A stretch of 31,097 nucleotides of DNA from an uncultured Eubacterium sp. (lineage in GTDB: Bacteria > Bacillota > Clostridia > Lachnospirales > Lachnospiraceae). Location: assembly GCA_934351445.1 (NCBI GenBank), contig CAKRIZ010000024.1, forward strand, positions 1 through 31,097, read 5' to 3'. Both the position numbers and the translations under genes were made by a program. Below, in pieces: positions 7,225 to 15,620 of this stretch; position 1 is the first letter of the stretch; each line of letters starts with the position of its first letter. The notes under the pieces were generated by a model. It had not been told where the DNA came from, made no database searches, and saw nothing but the letters and a program-made list of their open reading frames with translations.

Positions 7225-7920
7225 ATGATTCAGCTGGAACATGTGAGTAAATCTTTCTCACAGGGTATACCCGCATTGAATGATGTATCGCTCCATATTG
7301 CTGAGGGCGAATTTGTATTTATTGTAGGAGACAGTGGCTCTGGAAAGTCCACGCTTATTAAGCTGCTTTTAAAAGAGCTTGAGCCGACATCCGGAGATAT
7401 CACGATTAACGGAACGAATATCCGCAAGCTGCCGCATCGGAAGGTACCGTACTTCCGTAGAAATGTCGGATGCGTCTTTCAGGATTTCCGCCTGCTCAAA
7501 GACCGCAACGTATATGACAATGTAGCTTTTGCGCAGCGCGTGGTCGGAGCGTCCAGCCGCAGCATCCGTCAGAAGGTACCGATGATGCTGTCGATGGTAG
7601 GGCTTGCGGCGAAGTACCGTTCGTTCCCCAGACAGTTGTCCGGCGGAGAGCAGCAGCGGGTAGCGATCGCACGTGCACTGGTCAACAATCCCCGTATTCT
7701 GCTCGCGGATGAGCCGACGGGAAATCTTGACAACAATAATGCGTGGGAGATCATGAATTTGCTGGAGATGATCAATTCACGCGGTACGACAGTGGTTGTG
7801 GTCACGCATAACATGGAGATTGTGCGCGCCATGGGCAAACGTGTCATTGCGATTCAGAAAGGAACTGTCGTATCAGATTCGCTGACAGACAGTGTGGGTG
7901 GTGATGGCTATGAGAATTAG
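7225..7920 (+). CDS. ftsE: Cell-division ABC transporter ATP-binding protein FtsE
   Basis: The 231-residue cytoplasmic ATPase of the FtsEX complex, which signals to extracellular peptidoglycan hydrolases. Walker A GDSGSGKS (about residues 35-42), signature LSGGEQQR, Walker B ILLADEPTG and a following switch His in VVTHN are all intact. The ATG at 7225 is preceded by AGGAGG; an earlier TTG at 7201 would put that site inside the gene. It overlaps ftsX by 11 bases. In Firmicutes FtsEX typically activates a NlpC/P60 or CHAP hydrolase such as CwlO or PcsB. The secreted NlpC/P60 enzyme at 2491 is a possible but unproven partner. Confidence 0.97.
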   Translation: MIQLEHVSKSFSQGIPALNDVSLHIAEGEFVFIVGDSGSGKSTLIKLLLKELEPTSGDITINGTNIRKLPHRKVPYFRRNVGCVFQDFRLLKDRNVYDNVAFAQRVVGASSRSIRQKVPMMLSMVGLAAKYRSFPRQLSGGEQQRVAIARALVNNPRILLADEPTGNLDNNNAWEIMNLLEMINSRGTTVVVVTHNMEIVRAMGKRVIAIQKGTVVSDSLTDSVGGDGYEN

Positions 7921-8818
7921 TACATTTTTCTATTCGCTCAAGCAGGGCATTAAAAACATATGGAGAAATAAAATGTTTTCACTGGCTTCTATCGCTACGA
8001 TGGCAGCCTGTATTTTCTTGTTTGGATTATTTTTCTCGATTGTGACCAATTTTCAGGCGATGGTCAAGAATGCGGAGGAAGGCGTAGCAGTCACGGTGCT
8101 GTTCAAGGATGATGTGACACCGCAGCAGATTGCTGAGATCGGTGACAAGATCAAAGAACGTCCCGAAGTGGCGGCATACAATTTTAAATCTGCGGATGAT
8201 GCATGGAAAGAGTTTTCGCAGGTATATTTTGAAGGCAATGAAGAACTCGCAGAGGGATTTGGCGACGATAACCCGCTGCAGAAGTCAGAAAGCTACGAGA
8301 TCTATCTGAATGATGTGTCGATGCAGGATTCGCTCGTTACTTATCTGGAAAGTCTGCAGGGTGTGCGCGAGGTGCGCCGCTCAGAGATTGTAGCGAATAC
8401 GTTATCGGATTTCAATAAACTGATTGGTTATGTATCGGCAGGCATTATTATGATCCTGCTGTGTGTTGCGATCTTTTTGATCAGCAATACGGTGACGGTC
8501 GGTATCGCGGTCCGCAAGGAGGAGATCGGTATTATGAAGCTGATTGGAGCGACGGACTTTTTTGTACGTGCGCCATTCGTTGTGGAGGGAATTCTGATCG
8601 GTCTGATTGGATCGGCGCTGCCGTTACTACTGTTATATTTCCTATATAGCAGGCTGGTTGTGTATATTATGGATAAGTTTAATTTCCTGAGCAGTATGTT
8701 GAGTTTCCTGCCGGTGGGCACGGTGTTCCGTACATTGGCACCTGTCGGTCTGATTCTGGGTGTCGGCATCGGTTTCGTGGGAAGTTTTACGACGATTCGA
8801 AAGCATTTGAAGGTATAG
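7910..8818 (+). CDS. ftsX: Cell-division protein FtsX
   Basis: The 302-residue membrane partner of FtsE. The N-terminal cytoplasmic helix (MRISTFFYSLKQGIKNIWRN) is typical. TM1 (about 22-45) is followed by an extracellular loop (about 50-160) that contacts the hydrolase, then three helices (about 175-200, 220-250, 270-295). I take ATG 7910 because GGTGG lies about 8 nt upstream and MRISTFF is the usual start; ATG 7904 and the GTG at 7892 are too close to that site or have none. It overlaps ftsE by 11 bases in another frame, indicating tight co-translation. Confidence 0.96.
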   Translation: MRISTFFYSLKQGIKNIWRNKMFSLASIATMAACIFLFGLFFSIVTNFQAMVKNAEEGVAVTVLFKDDVTPQQIAEIGDKIKERPEVAAYNFKSADDAWKEFSQVYFEGNEELAEGFGDDNPLQKSESYEIYLNDVSMQDSLVTYLESLQGVREVRRSEIVANTLSDFNKLIGYVSAGIIMILLCVAIFLISNTVTVGIAVRKEEIGIMKLIGATDFFVRAPFVVEGILIGLIGSALPLLLLYFLYSRLVVYIMDKFNFLSSMLSFLPVGTVFRTLAPVGLILGVGIGFVGSFTTIRKHLKV

Positions 8819-8827
8819 GTTTTATAT

Positions 8828-10156
8828 ATGGATGACAAAGAAGAACAACTGCAGCTGTCCGAAGCACAACAGGCAGATGCAGAGGCGCTGCGTGAGGAGA
8901 TGCACCGGATAGAGACGGAGAAAAAGAGCGCTTTTTATAAGGGGCTTACAGTTGGTGGATTGACGGTGCTTGCCCTGTGTCTGATTGTATTTCTCATTAT
9001 TCCGATGGTGAGGATCAGCAAGGCCAGAAAAGATCTGACAGACATGGCGCAGACGACTGCGGATGAGGATCGTACGGAGCTGCTGACCGCTGCGGTGCAG
9101 AGTAAGATCGAGCGGCTGGCGGCATCAATTCATACGTATTACTACGAAGATGTAGACGAGGATCAGCTCGTACAGGGGCTGTATAAGGGCTTGTTCGAAG
9201 GAATTGGTGATAAATATTCGGCATATTATACGCCGGAGGAATATGAGAGCATGATGATCTCTGCGACTGCTTCGCTCAGTGGAATCGGGGCTGTATTACA
9301 GCAGAACCCGGACACTATGCAGGTGACAGTCAACCATGTCTATGAAGGCAGTCCGGCAGAAAAGGCCGGCATTAAAAACGGAGATGTCCTTGTACAGGTT
9401 GATGATACCCCGGCGACTTCCATGGAGCTGACAGAGCTGGTGACGCATGTCCGCGGAGAAAAGGGAACGATTGTGCACCTGAAGCTTTACCGCAAAGGCA
9501 ATCCGGGATATCTGGAGTTGGATGTGACACGTGATATTGTAGATGTGCCGACCCTGAGCGGTCAGATGCTGGACGGCGGGATCGGTTATATTATGATCGT
9601 GGAGTTTGGTGACAAGACGGCGACGGAGTTTGCGGATGTCGTTAAGGATCTTGAGTCGCAGGGAATGAAATCGATGATCGTGGATCTGCGTGACAATCCG
9701 GGAGGCATGATCACTTCTGTGACGGATATCTTAGACCAGATTCTGCCGGAGGGTGTGACTGTATGGACAGAAGATAAAAACGGCAAGCGGACGGAATACA
9801 AGTCGGACGCTGCATGCATGGATTATCCGATGGCAGTGCTGATCAATGGAAACAGTGCGAGTGCATCCGAGATTTTTGCGGGTGCGATCCGTGATTATAA
9901 ATATGGTACACTGATCGGTACGACATCATTTGGAAAAGGTATTGTGCAGAGTATCCGTAAGATGGCAGATGGCAGTGCATTTAAGCTGACAACGGCGAAA
10001 TATTATACTCCAAATGGAGAGAATATCCATGGAGAGGGTATAGATCCGGATATTGAACTGGAATATGAATATCTCGATCCCGATGCGACAACGTATGATA
10101 TGATGCAGGATAATCAGATTTTAAAGGCAATCCAAGTATTGAAGGATCAGAAATAA
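8828..10156 (+). CDS. Carboxyl-terminal processing protease (S41 family, PDZ)
   Basis: A 442-residue membrane-anchored extracellular protease. A cytoplasmic basic segment with coiled-coil character (1-35) precedes one TM helix (about 38-60). A CTP N-terminal region (about 95-140, LFEGIGDKYSAYYTPEEY) leads to a PDZ domain (about 150-225, GSPAEKAGIKNGDVLVQVD) and the S41 catalytic domain (about 235-430). The nucleophile is the Ser in NGNSASASEIFAG and the general base the Lys in GTTSFGKGIVQ. It begins 9 bases after ftsX and probably belongs to the ftsEX operon. CtpA/CtpB-type proteases in Firmicutes clip exported or envelope proteins; the target here is unknown. Confidence 0.93.
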   Translation: MDDKEEQLQLSEAQQADAEALREEMHRIETEKKSAFYKGLTVGGLTVLALCLIVFLIIPMVRISKARKDLTDMAQTTADEDRTELLTAAVQSKIERLAASIHTYYYEDVDEDQLVQGLYKGLFEGIGDKYSAYYTPEEYESMMISATASLSGIGAVLQQNPDTMQVTVNHVYEGSPAEKAGIKNGDVLVQVDDTPATSMELTELVTHVRGEKGTIVHLKLYRKGNPGYLELDVTRDIVDVPTLSGQMLDGGIGYIMIVEFGDKTATEFADVVKDLESQGMKSMIVDLRDNPGGMITSVTDILDQILPEGVTVWTEDKNGKRTEYKSDAACMDYPMAVLINGNSASASEIFAGAIRDYKYGTLIGTTSFGKGIVQSIRKMADGSAFKLTTAKYYTPNGENIHGEGIDPDIELEYEYLDPDATTYDMMQDNQILKAIQVLKDQK

Positions 10157-10235
10157 AACCGATTATGGATGCATGGGACAGAGTCCTGTATGGGATGTTG
10201 ATAAGACAATCAAAATAAGAAAGTAGGTGACATTT

Positions 10236-11364
10236 GTGGTAGAATTAGACCAGTACCGGTTTTTATTAAATACGTGGAAAGAACCACTGATGGAAGTGAG
10301 GGATGCACTTTGACTTAGCGAATAAGTCAAAGCGTATCGAAGAACTTGAACGGGAGATGGAAGCCCCTGATTTCTGGAATCAAACAGAAGTTTCCCAACA
10401 GAAGATGAAGACATTGAAGAGCCTCAAAGACGATATTGAGACATATCACAATCTGGAGACACAGTATGATGATATTGAGACGTTGATTATGATGGCTGAG
10501 GAGGAAAATGACACTTCTCTCATTCCCGAGATTGAGGAAGCGGTCGCCGCTTACCAGAAGACCTATGACACGATCCGTATCAAGACGCTGCTCTCCGGTG
10601 AGTTTGACGCAGATGCGGCAATTGTATCGCTCAATGCGGGTGCTGGTGGTACGGAGTCGTGTGACTGGGCATCCATGCTGTACCGTATGTATACGAGATG
10701 GGCAAATGATAAGGGATTCTCGTTAGAAGTGCTGGATTTCCATGAAGGAGACGAGGCAGGTATCAAGTCGGTGACTTTTCAGGTCAACGGTGAGAATGCC
10801 TATGGTTATTTGAAATCAGAGAAGGGTGTACACCGTTTGGTGCGTATCTCGCCGTTCAATGCTGCCGGGAAACGTCAGACTTCCTTTGTGTCCTGCGATG
10901 TCATGCCGGATATCGAGGAAGATATCGATATTGAGGTAAGGGATGAGGATATCCGTATCGATACTTACCGTTCGAGCGGAGCGGGTGGACAGCATATCAA
11001 TAAAACATCCTCTGCAATCCGTATTACGCATTTTCCGACGGGTATTGTTGTGACCTGCCAGAATGAGCGTTCACAGCATATGAATAAGGATAAGGCGATG
11101 CAGATGCTGAAGGCGAAGCTGCTCATGCTGCGCCGGCAGGAGAATGAGGAGAAAGAGGCACAGATCCGTGGAGAGGTGACGGAGATCGGCTGGGGAAACC
11201 AGATCCGCTCCTATGTCATGCAGCCGTATACGATGGTCAAAGACCGTCGGACCGGTTATGAGACCGGAAATGTAGATGCGGTACTTGATGGAGATCTGGA
11301 TCCGTTTATAAATGCATATTTAAAATGGCTTTCACAAGGGGCTGTTATGGCGCAGGACGAATAA
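10236..11364 (+). CDS. prfB: Peptide chain release factor 2, with programmed +1 frameshift
   Basis: RF2 recognises UAA and UGA. The gene is join(10236..10310, 10312..11364), 375 residues. Translation from GTG 10236 (GTAGGTGA upstream) runs 25 codons to CTT TGA C (10308-10314), where a +1 slip gives GAC and the long frame ALDLANKSKRIEELE. This is the autoregulatory frameshift: low RF2 lets the ribosome pause at its own UGA and shift. GAGGG at 10298-10302 can act as the stimulatory Shine-Dalgarno-like site, slightly farther from the slip site than in E. coli. SPF at residues 205-207 (stop recognition) and GGQ at 250-252 (peptide release) match E. coli numbering. An annotation starting at ATG 10303 would miss the first exon. 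Confidence 0.96.
10299..10314 (+). promoter_or_regulatory. prfB: prfB programmed +1 frameshift site
   Basis: AGGGATGCACTTTGAC: slip codon CTT (10308-10310), in-frame UGA (10311-10313) and a following C, the poor-context stop found in nearly all frameshifting prfB genes. The purine-rich AGGG upstream is the expected stimulator. Confidence 0.95.
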
Positions 11365-11374
11365 AGTCTTGCGT
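11350..11374 (+). terminator. Weak hairpin at the end of prfB
   Basis: GCGCAGGAC (11350-11358) pairs with GTCTTGCGT (11366-11374), two G-U pairs, 7-nt loop, without a clear U-tract. The right arm overlaps the -35 of the next promoter. Partial terminator at best. Confidence 0.35.
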
Positions 11375-11397
11375 CATTTGCGTTCTTGTGGTATTAT
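11369..11397 (+). promoter_or_regulatory. Sigma-A-type promoter of the ACT-hom operon
   Basis: TTGCGT (11369-11374), 17 nt, TATTAT (11392-11397), about 45 bases before the ACT-protein start. Both hexamers deviate by one or two bases. Confidence 0.6.
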
Positions 11398-11446
11398 CTT
11401 TCAGGTGAGCACAAATGTATTTGCGTGACAAACACAGGAGCGAATG

Positions 11447-11890
11447 ATGACAGAAAAGACAAATTATTATGTGCTAAAGGAAAAGGCCGTGCCTGACGTC
11501 CTGCTTCGTGTCGTGGAGGCAAAACGCCTGCTGGAGTCCGGACGGGTAGCTTCGGTACAGGAAGCGACAGAGCGCGTGGATATCAGCCGCAGTTCTTATT
11601 ACAAGTACAAAGAAGATATTTTTCCTTTTCACGATAATGCGAAGGGGCAGACAATCACGATGGTCATTCAGTTGGATGACGAGCCGGGGCTGTTATCGGC
11701 AATCTTGAAAACGATTGCGGAGTCGCATGCCAATATTCTGACGATTCATCAGAGTATACCGGTCAATGGGATTGCATCGCTGACGCTGAGTGTGGATATT
11801 CTGCCGGAGACAACCGATGCGAACCGTATCATGGAGCGTATCGAGCAGCAGGATGGTGTACACTACTTAAAAATACTTGCGAGGGAGTAA
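11447..11890 (+). CDS. ACT-domain protein (PheB-like)
   Basis: A 147-residue cytoplasmic protein. The N-terminal part (about 1-55) holds a helix-turn-helix-like stretch (VASVQEATERVDISRSSYYK) as in Bacillus PheB-type proteins. The C-terminal ACT domain (about 68-147) has VIQLDDEPGLLSAILKTIAE, the usual amino-acid-binding loop. It lies directly before homoserine dehydrogenase, a common arrangement in Clostridia, so it is likely to sense an amino acid of the aspartate or aromatic family. It may act on transcription or on the adjacent enzyme. Of two adjacent ATGs I prefer 11447, 6 nt after AGGAG (11436-11440). The ligand is not known. Confidence 0.85.
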   Translation: MTEKTNYYVLKEKAVPDVLLRVVEAKRLLESGRVASVQEATERVDISRSSYYKYKEDIFPFHDNAKGQTITMVIQLDDEPGLLSAILKTIAESHANILTIHQSIPVNGIASLTLSVDILPETTDANRIMERIEQQDGVHYLKILARE

Positions 11891-11897
11891 AAGACAA

Positions 11898-13100
11898 ATG
11901 GTAAAAGTAGCAGTTATGGGATACGGAACGATCGGTTCCGGTGTGGTAGAGATTTTAGAGAAGAACAGGGCACGGATCAAAAAGACCTCAGGAGAAGATC
12001 TCGAGGTAAAGTATGTGCTGGATCTGAGAGAGTTTGAAGGTGATCCGATCCAGAGCAGGATCGTGCATGATTATCAGGTGATCGCAAATGACCCGGAGAT
12101 CAGCGTTGTTGTAGAGACGATGGGCGGCGTAGAGCCTGCATATACATTTGTAAAGGCGATGCTTACGGCTGGCAAGCATGTGACGACCTCGAACAAGGCA
12201 TTGGTGGCAGACAAAGGAGCGGAGCTGATTGCGCTTGCGGCAGAGAAGAATGTGAACTTCTTATTCGAAGCGAGTGTAGGCGGTGGTATTCCGATTATCC
12301 GCCCGCTGATGAGTTCGATCACCGGGGACGAGATCGTTGAGATTAGCGGTATCGTCAATGGTACGACAAACTACATGCTGACCAAAATGACGAATGAAGG
12401 TCTGGCATTTGATGACGTATTAAAAGAGGCGCAGGCAAAAGGCTATGCGGAGAAGGATCCGACTGCAGATGTCGAGGGTTATGATGCGTGCCGCAAGATC
12501 GCGATTCTCACGTCGCTTGTATGTGGACAGCAGGTAAACTATGAGGATATCCATACCGAGGGTATCACCAAGATTACACCGATAGATATCATGTATGCAA
12601 AGGAGATGGGACGTGCGATTAAGCTGCTTGCCATGAGCCGGCAGACAGCAGGCGGTTATGTGGCGATGGTAGCACCGTTTTTGATTCCGAAGGAGCATCC
12701 GCTGTATAATGTCAATGATGTATTCAATGCGATTTTCGTCAAGGGAAATATGCTTGGAGATTCGATGTTCTATGGCAGCGGTGCCGGCAAACTGCCGACC
12801 GCGAGTGCGGTAGTCGGGGATATCGTAGATATTGTCAAGCACATGCATACACATATTATTCTGAACTGGGATGCCGAGCCGGTCAAGCTGGCTGACTATA
12901 AGACCAATGAGACACGTTTCTTCGTGCGCACGAAGGCATCTAAGGAAGAAGTTTCACGTACATTCGGCAGTGTGGAATTTGTGGATATCGAGGAGCTGGC
13001 AGACGAGATCGGATTTGTCACAGCGACGATGTCCGAAGCAGCTTATGAGGAGAAAGCAGCTGGATTATCCAGTGTATTGCAGATGATAAGATTTAATTAA
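11898..13100 (+). CDS. hom: Homoserine dehydrogenase
   Basis: This enzyme reduces aspartate semialdehyde to homoserine with NAD(P)H, the branch to threonine and methionine. At 400 residues it is about normal. The N-terminal Rossmann fold has GYGTIGSG (about 9-16). The catalytic region has SGIVNGTTNYML (about 150-161) and DPTADVEGYDACRK, which supplies the conserved Asp-Lys pair. The C-terminal 90 residues fit a degenerate ACT domain for feedback control. ATG 11898 is preceded by GAGGGAG about 10 nt away; a TTG at 11877 would overlap the ACT gene. It is co-transcribed with that gene (stop-to-start 7 bases). Confidence 0.95.
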   Translation: MVKVAVMGYGTIGSGVVEILEKNRARIKKTSGEDLEVKYVLDLREFEGDPIQSRIVHDYQVIANDPEISVVVETMGGVEPAYTFVKAMLTAGKHVTTSNKALVADKGAELIALAAEKNVNFLFEASVGGGIPIIRPLMSSITGDEIVEISGIVNGTTNYMLTKMTNEGLAFDDVLKEAQAKGYAEKDPTADVEGYDACRKIAILTSLVCGQQVNYEDIHTEGITKITPIDIMYAKEMGRAIKLLAMSRQTAGGYVAMVAPFLIPKEHPLYNVNDVFNAIFVKGNMLGDSMFYGSGAGKLPTASAVVGDIVDIVKHMHTHIILNWDAEPVKLADYKTNETRFFVRTKASKEEVSRTFGSVEFVDIEELADEIGFVTATMSEAAYEEKAAGLSSVLQMIRFN

Positions 13101-13101
13101 T

Positions 13102-14481
13102 ATGAGAAAAAGTATAATGGCGGCACTGGTGCTGAGTATGCTGTTTATGTGGGTACAGCCTGCGTATGCAGTAGAAAATGCACCGCAGACGCTGATAACA
13201 GAAAATCCTTCCGATCAGGTAAACGGATCAAATGAGGGAGAAAAAGCTGAACCAGAAACAGGAACTGAATCAGATGATCAAGAAAAGGCTGAACCGGGAA
13301 CAGACTCAGGGGATGAGTCTGAGCCGGAGCAGGAAAAACCGAAGCCGCTGCCGGTTCCGGGAAAGATCAGGAATCTGTATACGACTTGCCAGTCTAAGCA
13401 GTGTGTGTTGCTGCAATGGCAGGCAGATAAGCATGCAAAGTATTATAAGATCTATCGGAAATCAGAAACAGGAAAGTATCAGTTGCTGAATGAGACAGCC
13501 GAGCCGGAATACACGGATCGGACCGTAGAGTGGGAGAAAAAGTACCATTATAAGATCGTGGCAGTAAATGCGGAAAACAAACGGGGAACACCGGCAGAGA
13601 TTGCCTATGAACCGAAGCAGATCGTTTGTCTGACTTCGCAGAAGTACAGTTATGCACAGATGAAAAAGGATCTGCATGGGTTGAAAGCCTTGTATGGTGA
13701 TTATTGTGAGCTGACGGAGCTGGGAACAACCGTGCAGGGAAGAAAAATCTATGACCTGGCAATCGGTGCTCCGGATGCGAAGAAATCACTGCTCGTTGTA
13801 TGTACGCTTCATGCCAGGGAGTACATAGCTTCCGTGACAGCGATGCAGCAGATCGAGCATTATCTGCAGAATTATAATCGTTCCCTGAATGGAAAGTCGT
13901 GTAATAAATTATTTTCCGACTTACAGATCCATTATATTGTGATGGCAAATCCGGATGGTGTGACGATCTCGCAGACGAAGAATCCACGATGGAAATCAAA
14001 TGGGAGAGGCGTAGATCTGAACCGTAATTTTCCGGCAAAGAAATTTATCGTAGGTGGAAGTCGGGGATCGGAAGGCTATAGTGGGCCGCATGCGCTCAGC
14101 GAACCGGAGAGCCAGGCTGTTGCCAATCTTACAAAACGACTGAAGAAGCAGCAGTCGCTGGCAGGAGTGGTGAATTATCATGCGATGGGACAGATTATCT
14201 TTGGAGACTGCTCGCAGAAATCGCTCGCTTCAGATACGAAGAAGATGTATGATATATCTAAAAAATATACCGGCTATACCTCAGCGAGTGGATACAGCAG
14301 CGGAAGCGGTAAGCCATCTCCGGGAGGATCTTACCGGGAATATGTGATGCAGCAGCTGCACATTCCGTCGATCACGATAGAGCTGGGCAGCACGATAGCG
14401 CCGTGTGCATTCTGGGAGTATCGCAGTGTATTTGAAAAAAACAAATATGTAGTGTTTGATATTGCATATGCATTAAAATAG
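13102..14481 (+). CDS. Secreted M14 zinc carboxypeptidase with fibronectin-III-like domain
   Basis: A 459-residue exported protein. The signal peptide (about 1-24, ending AYA-VE) precedes an acidic Glu/Asp/Pro/Gly linker with two repeats containing EKAEP (about 45-80). A fibronectin-III-like domain (about 88-170) and an M14 peptidase domain (about 185-459) follow. Zinc ligands are His237 and Glu240 (HARE) and His360 (NYHAMG). Arg and Asn of NRNF bind the substrate carboxylate and Glu427 (ITIELGS) is the catalytic base. In Firmicutes such enzymes trim peptides or wall stem-peptides. The ATG is one base after the hom stop and has no clear Shine-Dalgarno, so expression probably depends on re-initiation. 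The fusion to an unrelated biosynthetic operon is unusual. Confidence 0.92.
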   Translation: MRKSIMAALVLSMLFMWVQPAYAVENAPQTLITENPSDQVNGSNEGEKAEPETGTESDDQEKAEPGTDSGDESEPEQEKPKPLPVPGKIRNLYTTCQSKQCVLLQWQADKHAKYYKIYRKSETGKYQLLNETAEPEYTDRTVEWEKKYHYKIVAVNAENKRGTPAEIAYEPKQIVCLTSQKYSYAQMKKDLHGLKALYGDYCELTELGTTVQGRKIYDLAIGAPDAKKSLLVVCTLHAREYIASVTAMQQIEHYLQNYNRSLNGKSCNKLFSDLQIHYIVMANPDGVTISQTKNPRWKSNGRGVDLNRNFPAKKFIVGGSRGSEGYSGPHALSEPESQAVANLTKRLKKQQSLAGVVNYHAMGQIIFGDCSQKSLASDTKKMYDISKKYTGYTSASGYSSGSGKPSPGGSYREYVMQQLHIPSITIELGSTIAPCAFWEYRSVFEKNKYVVFDIAYALK

Positions 14482-14570
14482 ATGGAAAGCAAAGAGACAG
14501 TGCACAGCCGGGACTTTTGCAAGCGATACTGTATAAAGACAACTGTAACAGAGCGTATAAGAGAGTTAAG

Positions 14571-14621
14571 TATGTACGGTGTTGTGAGAGGACGGCGGTG
14601 AGTCACCGCCTCCTACTCGAT
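14571..14621 (+). mobile_element. Probable remnant of a group II intron 3' end (domains V-VI)
   Basis: From GTACGG (14575-14580) through TGTGAGAGG and the GGCGGT/ACCGCC stem (14594-14599 with 14605-14610) to CTACTCGAT (14613-14621) the sequence follows the 3' end of bacterial group II introns. These have the domain V 3' strand, a linker, domain VI with a bulged branch-point A in CCTACTC, and an AY end. The domain V 5' strand just before it is degenerate, and no maturase frame remains. The comparison is with my memory of such introns. The M14 gene's terminator overlaps its end. Confidence 0.55.
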
Positions 14622-14632
14622 GAGTAGTTTTT
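14613..14632 (+). terminator. Terminator-like hairpin after the M14 gene
   Basis: CTACTC (14613-14618), loop GAT, GAGTAG (14622-14627), TTTTT. It partly coincides with the intron-like end described above, and its U-tract overlaps the stop codon of the convergent gene. Confidence 0.6.
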
Positions 14633-15083
14633 AGAAATTCATTTCGAACCAGTACCAGTTTGTTGTTATTTTTTCCGTGTAATAATGATTGTCGCCGTCT
14701 GGTTCATCCCATTGCCAGCCGGAGGCATGTTCCTGAAGGTCAAGTGCTTGCGCCTGATAGCCAATCGGAACATCGTTGGGTGAATAATAAAATCCGGAGT
14801 ATTTACCGGACGACCCGAATCCACCTGTTGAAACCAAAAACTCAACCATACCGCTGTTGGGATAACAGGAAACAGCCCAGTCGTTGTAAACGTCGTTGCC
14901 GCCTGTGCCGGTATCTAAGTTCTCAATATACAGTTCCAGATCGCTCTTATGATCTTGCACATAGCTTATGACTGCGCGCTTAGAAGTCGGCTGATGACGC
15001 CATAAAACATATCCGACGATCGTTGCGCAGGCGATGACTATCACGAGGATGGTTATTTTTCTGCCGTGGGATATTTTCATCAT
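14631..15083 (-). CDS. Membrane-anchored protein of unknown function
   Basis: A 150-residue protein. I place the start at ATG 15083, 7 nt after GGAGGTGA (plus-strand 15091-15098). A basic segment and a single TM helix (about 10-29, KITILVIVIACATIVGYVLW) anchor or export it. The outer part has a motif set I associate with a family common in Lachnospiraceae: S-x-Y-G/S-G-F-Y-Y-S-P-x-D-x-P, then G-D-N-H-x-Y-T-E-K-I and W-Y-x-F-E. It has no known catalytic signature. A promoter at 15106-15134 drives it. It is convergent with the M14 gene, whose terminator overlaps its stop. The function is unknown. Confidence 0.75.
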   Translation of the reverse strand: MMKISHGRKITILVIVIACATIVGYVLWRHQPTSKRAVISYVQDHKSDLELYIENLDTGTGGNDVYNDWAVSCYPNSGMVEFLVSTGGFGSSGKYSGFYYSPNDVPIGYQAQALDLQEHASGWQWDEPDGDNHYYTEKITTNWYWFEMNF

Positions 15084-15105
15084 AGGAAAGTCACCTCCAA
15101 GTTTC

Positions 15106-15134
15106 ATTATATCAGAACGAGTCTTATGATACAA
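15106..15134 (-). promoter_or_regulatory. Sigma-A-type promoter of the 150-residue protein gene
   Basis: On the minus strand TTGTAT (15134-15129), 17 nt, TATAAT (15111-15106), about 10 bases ahead of the Shine-Dalgarno, so the leader is very short. Confidence 0.7.
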
Positions 15135-15395
15135 TCCGCTTTACCGGAATGGACAGTCAATCGGCATGAATGGCATAAATTACTATTTAATCTGCAGTTT
15201 GTGTCGATTCGGTGGACATTCAGGTAATGTAGATTGCAATATATCATTTGTTTGGTACAATAAAAATATCGTCAGAGATGCTGATGGAAGTAAACGAGTA
15301 TCTCCTTTCCCATAAGGATGATGGCAAAGATGATACAGGTATCTACTTAATCAGCAGACACTAAATAGATTTTGATAGGTTTATGAGGTGATTGC
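15135..15395. other. Intergenic region, no convincing gene
   Basis: Holds one promoter-like site (15234-15261). A 28-codon frame (15278-15364, MLMEVNEYLLSHKDDGKDD...) lacks a Shine-Dalgarno and ends before the small gene at 15396. It may be a decayed gene fragment. I see no RNA gene or repeat. Confidence 0.5.
15234..15261 (+). promoter_or_regulatory. Possible promoter of the small membrane protein gene
   Basis: TTGCAA (15234-15239), 16 nt, TACAAT (15256-15261). It lies about 135 bases before the small gene at 15396. Moderately good match. Confidence 0.5.
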
Positions 15396-15554
15396 TTGAA
15401 ACTTCACTATATATTCTTTATATTAGCTATATTTTGCGCTGTATTTTGTACTCAAGTTGATGAAAAAATTAAAATTCGTATAAGGAAACGATATTTTGCC
15501 GCAATATCTATTATTTCACTAATAGTAACTGTACTATTAATTTTATATAATTGA
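15396..15554 (+). CDS. Small two-TM membrane protein, TTG start
   Basis: A 52-residue frame beginning with TTG, 6 nt after GAGGTGA (15385-15391 region). The protein starts MKLHYIFFILAIFCAVFCTQ (first hydrophobic helix, about 3-20). A short basic loop VDEKIKIRIRKR separates it from a second helix (about 34-51, AAISIISLIVTVLLILY). It has no homologue that I recognise. The good ribosome site, the clean two-helix hydropathy with a positively charged loop and the bidirectional terminator at 15621-15665 make it a real gene more likely than chance. It is AT-rich compared with its minus-strand neighbours. It may belong to the accessory block or be a toxin- or regulator-like peptide. Confidence 0.55.
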   Translation: MKLHYIFFILAIFCAVFCTQVDEKIKIRIRKRYFAAISIISLIVTVLLILYN

Positions 15555-15620
15555 AAATTATATAAGGGAAACAGGGAATCCGCCAGTTACAACTGCAATA
15601 GAGTAAAATAGGTTGAAAGA

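Noticed and set aside
13394..14038. 214-codon minus-strand frame within the M14 gene
   Set aside because: Antisense to catalytic residues of the carboxypeptidase, with no ribosome site.
15278..15364. 28-codon frame upstream of the small membrane gene
   Set aside because: No ribosome site and no recognisable similarity. Possible fragment only.
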